A stretch of DNA of 64,000 nucleotides from Hygrocybe punicea (lineage: Eukaryota; Basidiomycota; Agaricomycetes; Agaricales; Hygrophoraceae). This document shows, piece by piece, positions 32,801 to 43,924 of the stretch (positions are counted from its first letter, which is position 1; every line of letters begins with the position of its first letter). Both the position numbers and the translations under genes were made by a program. Below the pieces are notes generated by a model, which made no database searches, had not been told where the DNA came from, and saw nothing but the letters and a program-made list of their open reading frames with translations. Location: the NCBI GenBank assembly GCA_963556145.1, contig OY744465.1:6758001-6822000 (forward strand), read 5' to 3'.

Positions 32801-35265
32801 AGTTTAACGCACGCGTTCGCCGGCAAGCTAAGGAGGCAGCAAAGAAAAATAACACCAAAGGCCGTCACTCCAGATCTGACACTGTCGATGCCGAAGTAAG
32901 TGATCAACCTAGACCACGGATATCAGTCGCAGGTATCGAATCTCAGAACGCTGCAGCGGATGGGTCGAGGACTAATGCTCGACGTCTTAAACATTTCAAT
33001 CTCGATACATACAAGGCTCACGCCCTGGGTGATTACACTGCTACAATTAGAAGATATGGCACCACAGACTCTTACTCAACAGAGCCGGTAAGTATCTTCA
33101 AATCCACACCGAAAATAGTTTATTCTGAATTGCTTTGTAGGGTGAACTGGAGCACCACTCGCCAAAAGCATGGTATACCCGCACAAGTCGCAAACGGTTT
33201 ATTCAGCAAATGACACGGATCGAGCGGCGGCAGACCTGTATCCGTCGTATCCGCGAACAATTCCGAAAGGCGGGGAAGACTACGCAAGAGGACGTCTCCA
33301 ATAAACCTGACGTGCATCACAATATTGGGAAATCTCAAAATTTTCCTGAGAGTATCCCGCTTTTCTTGCAGAAACATGCAGGTGATCCTGCGGTCAAGGT
33401 ATTGGCTCATGCTCGTGACCGAAACAAACTAAGTCGTGCTTATTCATTGCCAGGACTTCATTCCGAAACTCAAAGATCATTTACTTCCTCGAATCAAAGC
33501 CGTCTTGTCCGAAGAAGCTTCCACGGCCGATGGCATTCCATCCCGGCCTTTCAACTACGGGTTAGCAGACCCATTGTTTATGGAACAACATGAGACTATC
33601 CAAACTGCCTGCGACTCGGTGCTGTTCAAAAATGATCGCATATACCGCCATCATCTTGCTCGATTCAATTACACGACCTATGATGTCCGACGATCGCAGG
33701 ATGTGGTCAATCCCAACACTTCTCACTGTAACATAATGCTCCTTGCGAATCCCGAAGACCTTGAGGGGAATGCAAACCATCGATTTTTATATGCACGCGT
33801 CCTGGGAATTTTCCACACCCACGTTATTTACACCGGAACTGGGATGCTGGACTATTCGCCAAGAAAGCTGGAGTTCTTATGGGTGCGATGGTTCCAATAT
33901 GTCGGAAGCCCTTCCGTTGTTTGGGAAGACCGTCATTTGGATTGTGTTCGATTTCCCCCGATGGCAAGCGATGGTGCGTTTGGATTTGTAGATCCAAGGG
34001 ATGTATTGCGGGGATGTCACGTTATGCCCAGGTTTGCAAAAGGAAGACTCCATCTTGATGGGGTTGGCCTATCACGCTGTTCAGCTGATTCAAACGACTG
34101 GCTTTACTACTACATTGATAGGTCCAATAATGATTTCATACTATACTCTCAGGTACTCAATTGTTTCCTCTCCTGCAGATTTGCGGACCGCGATGACTAT
34201 GCGCTATCACTGGGGTCTCGCCGTTGGGCATACCTACACACATGGTCAAGCTGCAAGCAGGGTCGCGCCCTCCAATCAGTCTACTGAATGTGATATCGAA
34301 TTGGAAGTGATGCCAGTTGTCCTTGAAAATGTAGATTCAGCTGCAGATGACAACCAGGCGTTCAATGAAGAAGGATCCAATACCGAACAATGGGAACGAG
34401 ATGATTGGGAAGATGCTGATGATTTGAGTGATGGGCACGCTGACGGGGAGCATGAAGAATTCAGTGATGATGAGATGGTTCTGGCCATGGATGACATGTA
34501 TGGGTAGGATATTGTGATTTCTGGTGAATGTACTCAAAAATTTTGCTACCTGCCTAGCAATGAGGAGCAGATGCAAAGCACGACGTAGTGAATACATTCA
34601 TAGCATAATGATCGCTTGCAACCGCCTCTAACACGTTCATGTCGTCGAGAAATCGATATCACATCCCCCACCGCAACCACCATCTCTGCCCGGAACTTTC
34701 AGTTCAACGACGTTCGAAGCAATCAAGCCAACAACATGTACTTGAAAAAAATGTCTGGCAATTTGTCCTACAATTTTTTGGCGCAGGACGAGGCACTCCG
34801 GGTGGCTGCCCCTTCGTATTCTCCCTCTTCACATCTCATTCGCCGCTCTACTTTATTGCTTGGAATGTCTCGCGGCCGGCATAATCGCAACATGCAACCG
34901 CTTGTGCGTTCACTAATCACTATGCACATACAATCTAATCTAGGTACTCTTTTCATTTGTGGGTGGTCACCCTCATCTACGGTCTTACCTTGGTAAGAGT
35001 AAAGACTGCTTTCTGCGAGATGACGCTACGTGAACGCTTGGGCTTGGGCTTCTGCCGCCGTTCCAAATATGGCCCACGATGAAATGGCAAACTGTTGTTG
35101 CAACCATGATCCTAGTAAGTGAGATATCATCCCATGCACAACAATAGTGCGCCTGAATTGCGCTTCCGCAGGCAATCATTTACTTGTCGCTGGTGAAGAA
35201 ATAGAGAGTACATCGAATTCATTTTTTCTTATGAACGACTTGTGAATGACAGCGGTAATCCCTCC
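29815..35265 (+). mobile_element. full-length Plavaka-type DNA transposon
   Basis: Bounds are set by homology to the deleted copy at 18255-19800: similarity begins at GATGACTCAGCCTCATAACTG (about 29817) and runs past the transposase 3' end to about 35265. Exact terminal repeats could not be fixed because similarity to the other arm continues outward. Contains one transposase gene (30157-34507). Plavaka belongs to the CACTA-like (CMC) superfamily and is common in basidiomycetes. Confidence 0.75.
30157..34507 (+). CDS. Plavaka-type transposase, multi-exon
   Basis: Starts with a C2H2-like finger (CVCSRSFRQISAFTNH...C), a Lys-rich segment (KRLSSALEKAKQLW), then a Pro-rich linker. The core has the family hallmark MFWSDVTHLTSFGDAKVW followed by FFGNESKYYRCKPS. 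Downstream blocks in order: FMAHCARELMHAHW (about 31660), PRCLTPL (31940), LLHEMELGVWKSIF (32260), an MDGVTTSFGEKLREFN block (32710), HFNLDTYKAHALGDY (33000), VRRSQDVVNPNTSHCNIML (33690) and an acidic tail ending AMDDMYG. Frame moves between blocks coincide with GT-AG introns, and I saw no stop inside a block, so it may be functional. It would act in the nucleus on its own ends and on the deleted copy. Exon borders were not all fixed. Confidence 0.8.
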
Positions 35266-35412
35266 CCGCCACCTCGACTTTCGGGCAAGGACGCCCTCAC
35301 GAGTCGGATATCACCCATCGATTCCTCCCTCCCAACCCCGCTCTCATCTATAAGAAGCCACTACCGAGCATGTCATCAGCATTCCATTCTAAAACCCAGC
35401 CACTCGGCGATG
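35266..35412 (-). repeat. inverted partial copy of the 320-bp repeat
   Basis: Complement of about 17690-17830: GATATCCGACTCGTGAGGGC on the minus strand, preceded by GGAATCGATGGGTGA and an upstream TAGTGGCTTCTTATAGATGAGAG block. It places the same repeat outside both Plavaka copies. Confidence 0.8.
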
Positions 35413-36240
35413 AGTGATGCATGAGCGCAAGTCCCGAAATGAGTAGCCATGTGGTCAGGACCACCGAGGAGGATTTTGATAGCAAGGGCATGGGTGTAGG
35501 AGGACGTATCTTGGGCGATGGAGGGAAGAAGTGCTTGAGGGAAAGTGCATGTGAAGTGCGAGGTGGGGATCGAGAGAGGGAGGGAACCGGAGATGACTTC
35601 CACCAGCCCCAGGCGTGCTGGTTGAAAGTGAAGGTGAAAATTGGAGATTAAATGGTTATTGGACGACTTACCTGAGCTGCCCCGCTGATAGATTTTATTC
35701 TGGTCAGGTCTGTTTCCTCATCTCAGCATAGCTGTCTCGGTGATCCTCTCCCAAAAGACCCTTAGTGATGGACTCCAGTCGGCTCATATCTCATCGGCAC
35801 CAAGCGACTGTTTCCAAGCACAAATGACGTGCAGAGTGTACAAGTTGGTGTGAACGATGCAACTTTTTTGGTACTGTGTTTTGTACGCAGGCGCAAACGA
35901 TGCACAGGTATATTCAACCAAGTCAACACTGACCACACTTGACCCTCAACCGTCACATCCCACCGCTCGCTCACCACCAACACCTTCCCTCGCTCAGTTT
36001 TTACAACTGTGAACTCGTTACCATCGCTCTGGCGCCGACGACAACTGTTGCCAACCTTTGATGCAGTAAGACCATTGCTCATGGTCCTCGAGCAATATTC
36101 GGCCCAGATAAAAGCGGTTGAAGTAAAAAATCTTTGTTACGTGTAAGCCATCATTTCCTGAATCCATCCGCGGACTTACAGCAGTTTTCAGGGAGGGATA
36201 TCATCGCGGCCACCGACACCACACGATCCGTGGCTACTCG
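35413..36240. other. unresolved
   Basis: The minus-strand frame 36082-35762 starts at an ATG and has a protein-like middle (VVKTERGKVLVVSERWDV), but no family or splice pattern was recognised. No repeat seen. Confidence 0.3.
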
Positions 36241-37700
36241 TTCCTGGACTGGATGAGTTTGACGGTCCATTTAGCGGACCAGAAGGGTTTTAGTAACCCA
36301 GCCGACGAAATATTTATCTATGGGGCGAGGGAAGTCGAGAAGTGGAGTGAGCTAAAAAAACCTGGCCTACGACATCGATTCCGGGAGGAATGTTTTGCGA
36401 AGGTCAGTCTCTCATGTTTCAATTATCATCATGCTAAACTTCGTTGTAGGTCAACCGCTAATTTTTTTCTTTACTGGCATTCATGTACACCGTAGATATT
36501 CCGGAACTCAAGCACTGGACGCGATAACGAATGGCAATTGATATTCCCACTCAGAGATAAAATCATTGGGTCTCCGTTCAAGACAAGTTCGTAACGGCGC
36601 AAAGCGCTTGCATCTCAGTACAAGCAATCAAGAAAGTTCTGGTAAGGAAATATAAGACACTCTGCTGAGCGAGTAAAATGACAGTGACAAAGGAGTTGCC
36701 AGACATTGTGGAAATTGTCACTGACGACGGCAAATATGTTCTCTTCTGGTCAAACCACCTTGGCGTACCGCCTGCTCTATCGTGGTGCTCTCTCTCTCCC
36801 AGACTCCAATCTCCTCCTGGACGGTCTCACCTTTTCAGCCCCAAGCGCTGGCCTCAATCTCCTCCAGAACCCACTCGCCCTCGCCCTTGAGAGTATGCAC
36901 GGCTGACCTTGTCTGTCTTTTGTACGCGTCGAGAAGATGCAGGATCTCTGGATGGATTTCAGTGGGGACGTTCGCATGTAAGCCCGCCCTCGTTGTGCTG
37001 CTGGAAACTCGTGCCAAATGGAATCACGACAATTTCTGCATCATCTTGGGACATCCACCCACACGCAATCCTCTCCCATATCTACTTTGAAAACACGTTC
37101 TGTCTATTACCGTGCAAGTCCCTGTCCACTCAGGACAGGCACAGCGAAGTCGGCGTCAGAGTCACACTCGGCGATGCTACCACCACCTCCAGTGTGTTTC
37201 ATTATCCACGCCTGGGTCCCCATGCTACCTGCATTCATTGTCTGCCCCCGCAGCATCACCTGGAACAACAGAGATCATAATATACACACGACTTGCCCCT
37301 TCCTCCCCACAAAATATACAGCCACCAGTGCACTGGAACTGTGCGTGGTGCGCATAACACCCGATCCACCACCTCTGCGCGTCCGTCTTCCGCGGCCCGA
37401 CGATCCAACACCGCGTCATCCACCTCTCACCTTCGGGGACGCCGCAGTCAAGCGCAGACGGCTGGGAGATGTGGCGAACAGAAATACGGGTGAGAGTGGA
37501 AGCTGTGGATGTGTGGTGCGTGAGCAAACCGGCGTTGCACGGCTCAGAAGCGGTGTGCGGGTGGGTGTGGGCGCAGACGCGGTATTCAAGGTGCCGGTGG
37601 TGCCCATGAGAGGCAACGCTCGCGTTGGTGTGACGGGGATGAGCATAGCTCAAACTCGAGCACGAGGTGGGTGAGGAATGCTGATGAGGAGATTGAGACA
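36241..37700. other. unresolved; possible spliced gene of unknown type
   Basis: The plus strand has open stretches at 36253-36420 (ending at a possible donor), 36706-36906, and 37018-37674, the last with a nuclear-signal-like VKRRRLGD. Long minus-strand frames overlap them. GC content is higher than in flanking repeats, which alone can keep frames open. I do not recognise a family and would not assign a product. Confidence 0.3.
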
Positions 37701-38930
37701 GCGAATAAGAGCGTGCGTGCTTTCCCGTTGCTCCGGCTGCTTGCGCCTCCCTCACGTCACTCATTACAGCTCCTAAAGAAGACTACGGTTGCGCAACTCG
37801 CCGTGCACGGGGTAGCTCGGACACACCGAATTTACGGAACTGTTTGGGTTCGTGTACCGGGGTGCAGCGTTTGCCTTGATGCGTTAAGTTCCTCTTGGCG
37901 GTTGCCTTCATCACCCTATATTTTTTCGGTGGTCGTGAACCTTCACCCGGGCCGTCGTCGTTGGCTCACGGCACTGCCGCCGCCGTTGCGTTCGTTGGCT
38001 CGTTGGCCAACTGGGTGGTTGAGGGGGGTTAGTGGTGATGGCGTATCGCAGCTGTATACAGAGTGATTGTAGATATAAGTAGATATAACAAAAAAACACA
38101 TACCTTTCGCAGCGGAGGTGGGTGCACCACCCTCTGCTGCACCCCTCGCCATTTCCATCACCCACCGTCGCCTCACCAATCGCCGTTCTTCGTTTCCGAG
38201 GTCCGTCCTCCGTTTCCGTGGACAATGGTGTGGGCGTTTGCGTTCACATTCACGGGTGCGTTGGTGATGGCGTTAACGTGTGGCTGTTGACTTTGGTGTG
38301 GGCAGGCATTGGTGTGGGCGTCGTTGGGGTGCTAGTAGGTTGTGTAGTAGTTAGTAGATGTACAAGTTTTAAAAAAACTTACTTTTGGCAGCCGGGGTGG
38401 TGCACATCCCCCGATGTTCCCTTTCCCTTGTTTGGGGCCGATTTGTTTGTCACGACGCCTTGGTGGTTGACGGGAGATGGGTGGTTGTGATTGCTTTGAG
38501 AAGTGTGATCACTTTTGCCAAACAAGGTTACATGGTCCGTCGTCGTCGTTACCTGCACGCGCCGTTGCTGATGTTGGCGTTGTCGTCTTAAGAAACGCCC
38601 AGTCGGGCCCTAGTTGTATCGCTGTGGTCATCGCAGCCGGCCCCCTGCTCGTTCTGGTCGTCCACGTCGTGCTGGTCATCAAGGTTACCCTCGAAGGCAC
38701 AAGCGCACACCATTCGACGTAAACAAGTCACCTGGTGTGTGGATTATGGCAAGCGCGACATACCTGTGGGCACACCACCCCCAGCCTTCCTCATCTCCCT
38801 CGTCATCTTCTTCCCCGTCATCTTCTTCCCCGTCATCTTCAAGTTGTGTGTTCTTCATCTTTGTAGTCGGAGTCGTCGTTGTGGTCGAAGTTACTTATTA
38901 CAACTTGAAGTACTTTATTTAGCTTTGGCC
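37701..38930. other. repeat-derived, no gene resolved
   Basis: Two internal segments resemble each other and 17100-17165 (GGTGGGTGCACCACC near 38115 and GGGGTGGTGCACATCC near 38395). ATCTTCTTCCCCGTC repeats lie near 38805-38840. Confidence 0.4.
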
Positions 38931-39547
38931 ACGGACTGACACTGTCTTCGATTTAGGTCAGGAACTTCAAGCCAGGACAGCGACACTTGCGGTTGTGCGG
39001 TGCAACCACGACCTTACCGCACAGCTAACAGAGCGGAAAGAACGGCTCAGCTGGTTGATCCAATTTTTTCAACGATAATGCTGTGTTAACCAAGGTTCCG
39101 ATTATTTTGTTCGAATTCATTATGCTCTGCTGATCGTTTGGGCCGTAGATCTTGCCAAGGAGTAGGCAACCGACGCAGATGCAATGGGTCCCATGAGGCC
39201 CGTCGCAGATCCAAGCGGCTTTAGCGTTCTGAGGCCTGAAGCTTGCTGACCGCAACTCCATTATTTTTGAGTGGGTCATGTCGAAAAGTATCGGATTCTA
39301 TTTAATTATAGCTGTTAGTCTTTGCTTTCAAATAGTTGGGACTGGGTTTTTCTTCGCTTGCTAATAGAACGTAGGCCATGAAATATTTTCATCGGTGAAA
39401 GAGGGACTTGTTGGCATTTCTGACTCATTTCTTTTTTGCGTGCGACTTGGATTGGGCAGACCGAGTGCGGGGGCTTGTAGCGCACAACGCCATGTCCAAT
39501 ATAATCAATGAAAGGTACTTTTACAAACAATAAATCCATTCAACGTC
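38931..39547. other. no gene seen
   Basis: Only short frames, including a Cys-containing one at 39279-39025 on the minus strand that I cannot place. Confidence 0.35.
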
Positions 39548-40390
39548 GCGCCACATCATACCGCGAAAAATCGACGGTGATTTCACCAAGAGTCTCCACA
39601 CGAATGCGAACGCGGTAGTTGCCCTTGCGGCAGAATGAGCATCGGAATTGGCTATCATACAAAAAACTCACCCGATTCACGGCCTGGACGTAAGTCCCCG
39701 TTTGCCATGCAGCACCGTAGCGGACTCGGACGGACTGTCCTCGCTGTCACGGTCGACGTCAGCACACGCGTATCAGAAGGCCTCGATCACATACCAGGAA
39801 ACGATTGTCGGCCACAGAACGTCGACCGGCGGCCGCAAGTCGAGCCGACCTTGTGGGCTAGCAGGCCGCTATTGAATAAATATATGAATATAACAAAAAG
39901 ACTCACTTTAGAATTCGATTTTGCCATTTGGTGGCGATGGAGGGCAGGTCTCGTGTTATGAGGTGGAAGTAGAGGATAAGGAGGGTGAACCAGCGGCAGC
40001 AGGCCTGGCACACAGTGACGAAGGCGACGCAGGTGATGCAGGGAATGTGGAGGGTCGTCCATGGCGATGCCATCGTCTCCGTCGTCATCGAAATACTGCT
40101 GCCCCAACCATCAGTACCATCACATATGTCCCCCTGCTTTTTATTTCCTTATTTCACTTTTCTCTCTGCGTATATTACGCTATGTACAGTATCTAGAAGA
40201 ATACCTAGTTGATATATATAAAAAGCCACTTTAGAAGGTGGCGGGATAGTGAGAAAAGTCGAGCTGGAGGCGTTCCTGACAACAGGTGGCTGTCCAGACA
40301 GCGGCGGAAAGATTCGAAACAATGCCGCTATATATAATCATATATAATTATATATAATTCGGAAAGGAGGTTTTTCTTGATGGTATATTG
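39548..40390 (+). repeat. dispersed repeat, family R2, copy 2
   Basis: Same blocks in the same order as 25555-26770, without the extra GC-rich segment. It ends near GTACAGTATCTAGAAGAATA and TATATATAAAAAGCCA and then runs into the 80-bp satellite. Confidence 0.75.
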
Positions 40391-40762
40391 TATGGCCAAG
40401 GTTCTACAAGACTGATAAAAAATGGTATTTCACAGGAATAATTAAATATTTATCAGAATGACTTATATTGTGTGGCTAAGCTTCTACAAGACTTTAAAAA
40501 ATGGTATTTAACAGGAATAATTAAATGTTCATCAGAATGGCTTATATTGCATGGCCAAGCTTCTATAAGACCGTGAAAAAATGGTATTTCACAGGAATAA
40601 TTAAATGCCCATCACAATGGCTTATATTACATGGCCGAGCCTCTATAAGACTTTGAAAAAATGGTATTTAACAAGAATAATTAAATGCTCATCAGAATGG
40701 CTTATATTGCATGGCCAAGCTTCTATAAGACTGTGAAAAAATGGGATTGCAGTGGAATAATT
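40380..40762. repeat. AT-rich satellite, 80-bp unit
   Basis: AATGGTATTT recurs at about 40421, 40501, 40581, 40661, with a variant AATGGGATTG at 40741. Each unit also has AGGAATAATTAAAT, TCA.AATGGCTTATATT and CATGGCCAAGCTTCTATAAG blocks. At least four units. A single related motif near 26715 ties it to repeat R2. Confidence 0.85.
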
Positions 40763-41294
40763 ACGTGTATATTGTAGCCCCTTATATACAGCAATCAATT
40801 TCCACAAATCTGAGTGCAAGTGATCAACCATCGCAATAATTATATTGTACTTGAATGCATTTATTTGCCTAGATAAGACATTGCAAACGGCTGCAAGTCT
40901 GCTTATCAATTCTCAACTCCGCCTGGATATACTGGCGCCTCCCCGATTTCCCAATGAACATCAATACCGTGATGACTTTTAAAACTATCCGATGGATCGT
41001 CGTCTGCAATGTCACCGCTACCCTGACTAGCTACTAATAATTCCTATGCATCGTACAGATTTTCAATCCTCCATCCGGTGACTCGTCGATCATCACTGAT
41101 CATCACTCTTTTGAATGCCAGACTTGTTGAAACCCATCTTGTATATATCGCGCTACTAGCGCTGCCATGGAGGCCAGGCATCCACTGACAGCCTCGTCTT
41201 CTGGGCCCAAGGGGTGTGGATACACGAAGCATGTCAGTCATCCAGATAGTGGGTCTTTCACTTGTTGTCTTCCCCTCTGCTGACTGGGTGTGCA

Positions 41295-42293
41295 TTAAAC
41301 CGTGTCGATGGTATCACCGGCTTCGATGTTTGGCATGATTTCCAACAGGGCTTGGGGGTTCTCCTTTCTCGTCGCTAATGAGCTGAGACCTGGTTATTCG
41401 GAGCGACATAGAATCGAGCAATGCTAGACACTTGTAAAAGGTAACCTAGACGAAGTACTACTGACAGGCTGTCTGAACATCGAAGAGAGCTATCGTGAAG
41501 ACGGCGCATAGTTATGAAAGAAAACGAACAGTCTACCCAAGGGATCTGATTTTTACATCCAAAGCCCATCTTGACAACGCCGGTTACTTCCGAGTCGAAC
41601 CATTGGGTAAGTAACTAGGAGGGCGTACTTGCGCCTCAAGCTCATCGAGGCGGCGCATTTTTCTGATGCAGTAGTATCCGACAAGAATTATGATCGCAAA
41701 GGCTACGAGACCCCCAAAGAGACTGAGTGCGATGGGACCAACATTTGACCTCCTAGTGAGTGGATCAGGCTTTTGGTATTGGGAGTCGCCAGGGAAAACT
41801 TACGTCGTAATGCTAGGAGTGACCACGCTGCTGGAGCTCGAGCTGAAGCCACAGCTCGGTTGGTCAGTTTCGGTAATGTTATCTGAAAGGAAAAAAAAAA
41901 GTACATAATAGTGGTCCCGATTACCGCAGTCGTACTGAAGGTTACAGTAGTCGACGGAATAGTGGTGGTAGTGGCGGTAGTGGAAGTGGTAGCGGAAGTG
42001 GTGGTAAGCGTTGTTGTGGATGCACAACAATCACATAATCACTTGATGCCTGTCACGCAGGTGGCCCCAGTCCCATCCCCATCTGGGCTGGATTGTAAAA
42101 CGGTGCAGTAATCTGGACATCGTCCAGAGCACGAGGGCGCAGTGCCGGACCAGTATATGCAATCTGATGCCATGGCAAGAGTTGTGGCACCAAAGGAGCT
42201 GTTTGCCCAGTATTCATAGTAGATGAAGCGCTCCAGCGCCTCGGTTGTCTCAAGTCCAGCCCGGCAATAGGTGTAAGTGGACATGTGGTACAA
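41295..42293 (-). pseudogene. cysteine-rich single-pass membrane protein, one internal stop
   Basis: On the minus strand: a Cys-rich extracellular part (DCIYWSGTAPSCSGRCPDYC, then GDGTGATCVTGIK), a Thr/Ser stalk of (Thr)n runs, an intron whose acceptor lies near 41752, a transmembrane helix (LFGGLVAFAIIILVGYYCI), a basic stop-transfer (RKMRR), and a final exon ending MPNIEAGDTIDTV at 41295. Basidiomycetes have many related cell-surface proteins of unknown role. A TGA at 42041-42039 separates the Cys-rich part from the stalk, and no splice choice I tried removes it. The true 5' end, probably with a signal peptide, lies upstream of 42293 and was not resolved. Confidence 0.6.
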
Positions 42294-42837
42294 ATAGCGG
42301 TATTAGGTGTATGTGGCACAAATAGCTAATAGCACGCACATTTAGCCATGCTCGATCAAATACATTTGTAGTCTGCCACTGTTCCACAGAAAGATTTCAA
42401 AGATGATGAACTCTTAACGTTTAACATAGAGTATTTGAACACAGAAAGGCGCACCTTGGATCAAATAGGTGGGTGGCTTGACTGCCGGCTGCGATGAACT
42501 TGGTGAGGCACTGGCAGATTGGACGACTCCCATATGTTTCGCGCACCGCTCCCGGTGCCAGCAAATATTGTAGCTTGAGACTCCGTCGTCAATGGACTAG
42601 AGTTATAATACTATGGGTGGCTTTACGTTCGAATGAATTTAGCAAATGACTCGAAATCTGGTAGTGGGACTCACTCTGAGTTCAATCTTTGCGCGCTACT
42701 TGTGACCTCAGTCAGACTATGCCTTGACCAACCAAGGCATCTGAGAGGAATTAGTTAGAGAGAATATATTGAAGGAGCTAGTGTTGAATGTGTGAGGACT
42801 CGATATGACTTGCAAATGATGCCTAGCATCTTTCATT
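42294..42837. other. upstream region of the membrane protein gene
   Basis: May hold its unresolved 5' exons; one minus-strand stretch around 42480-42530 is Ser/Pro-rich (SASPSSSQPAVKPP). No other feature. Confidence 0.35.
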
Positions 42838-43848
42838 TCATTTCCTCACTCCAAGCATATTTTGTACATCGCCCAAAGTCATATTTTCCATAGCAAACAT
42901 CAACGCCTGAGGAGCACCCTTAGCCAACTTGGCACTATCCTCCTTTGGCGTTTCAGTCCACAAAGTCAAAGCATGTTCGTTCCATTGGAGTAACCGCACA
43001 CGACGAAGGATGCCTTCGTCGGTCTGAAGCGAGACGACAAATCGGAGGCGCATGAAGTCGGTAGGGTCGACGTGGGTGATGAGCTGTGGGTGGGTTTGTT
43101 TCACTTGGGAGAGTGGAAGGACTTCGACTTGGATGACCTGGGTGAGGTGAGGTGAGTGGGTGTGAGTGTGTATGTGTGTGAGTTTTGGATGATGGTATGA
43201 TAGCGTAGAACGGCGATCACTTACGCGGTAGTTTCTGTAAGACTTTGATTCGAAATGGGAGGGTTCAACGAGGAGATGTAGGCTGAAACGATATTGTACG
43301 CAGTCAATAAGACAAGTGAAAACAGCCGTCGAGCCAATGCGAAAGAACATAAATCAAGACAAACGGTGAAAGAACATAAGTCGGGTCGACAAGCCAATGC
43401 CAAAAGACATACCAGTGAGTCATGACTCTATCCGGCGGATGATTAGCCAGATCAAGAGCAATCGCTGTCCAAGTCATCAAACAACTCCTCCATTCAGCTA
43501 TCCACTTGCTCAATTGTCTATCAACCTCGAGTTTGATCCAATCGTCACTGAACATTTCAGGTTTTTCCTTCGCGTCGAGGGCTACTAGCGAAGGATGGGC
43601 AACACAGTTGTTTCTGTGAGTGGCTTTCCAGGATGTCCTTTGGCACGTTTTGGACTGGGGAAACGCGTTAAAACACGTGTAGGATAAGGAAAGAAATGGG
43701 GGTGGACGCACGCAATAGACTACGAGTCTGGGGAAATGGGTTCACGTATCAATAACGGTGGGTAAGGAAAGAGAACGCACCGACAGCGACTGCATCGTTT
43801 AGCTTGTCCGCTTGGAATGTCAATACTGCAATAATAACACACGACCAT
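42838..43848 (-). CDS. MYND-type zinc-finger protein
   Basis: Five exons, 43848-43781, 43727-43712, 43654-43413, 43282-43225 and 43137-42838, give an uninterrupted 227-aa product. The N-terminus is a complete MYND finger, CYYCSIDIPS then RCSRCRLVVYCSKTCQR and W..H...C, with all zinc-binding Cys/His positions present. MYND fingers bind proline-rich peptides in partner proteins; fungal examples often act in transcriptional regulation. The rest has no second domain I recognise. Exon 2 is only 16 nt and encodes the middle of the finger. The start ATG at 43848 is 76 bp from the divergent Crinkler-like gene, so the two probably share a promoter. This is one of few intact genes here. Confidence 0.88.
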
Positions 43849-43924
43849 CCTCAGGCTGCTGTTTGTGTTTGTTTAGCATCCAATTCCTTCTCGCTCGACA
43901 CCTTTGTAGCTAGTCGAGCCCACC
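43849..43924. promoter_or_regulatory. 76-bp divergent intergenic region
   Basis: Separates the start codons of the MYND gene (minus) and the Crinkler-like gene (plus). Such a short gap implies a shared promoter and overlapping 5' untranslated regions. No TATA box stands out. Confidence 0.45.

Noticed and set aside
37018..37674. 218-codon plus-strand frame as a gene
   Set aside because: High-GC region with long frames on both strands, no motif beyond a basic patch, no splice model and no family recognised.
21739..42041. TGA read as tryptophan or selenocysteine, given that all internal stops are TGA
   Set aside because: Several genes here end normally at TGA, including the HeLo-pseudokinase gene, and where comparison is possible Arg (CGA) is the expected residue.
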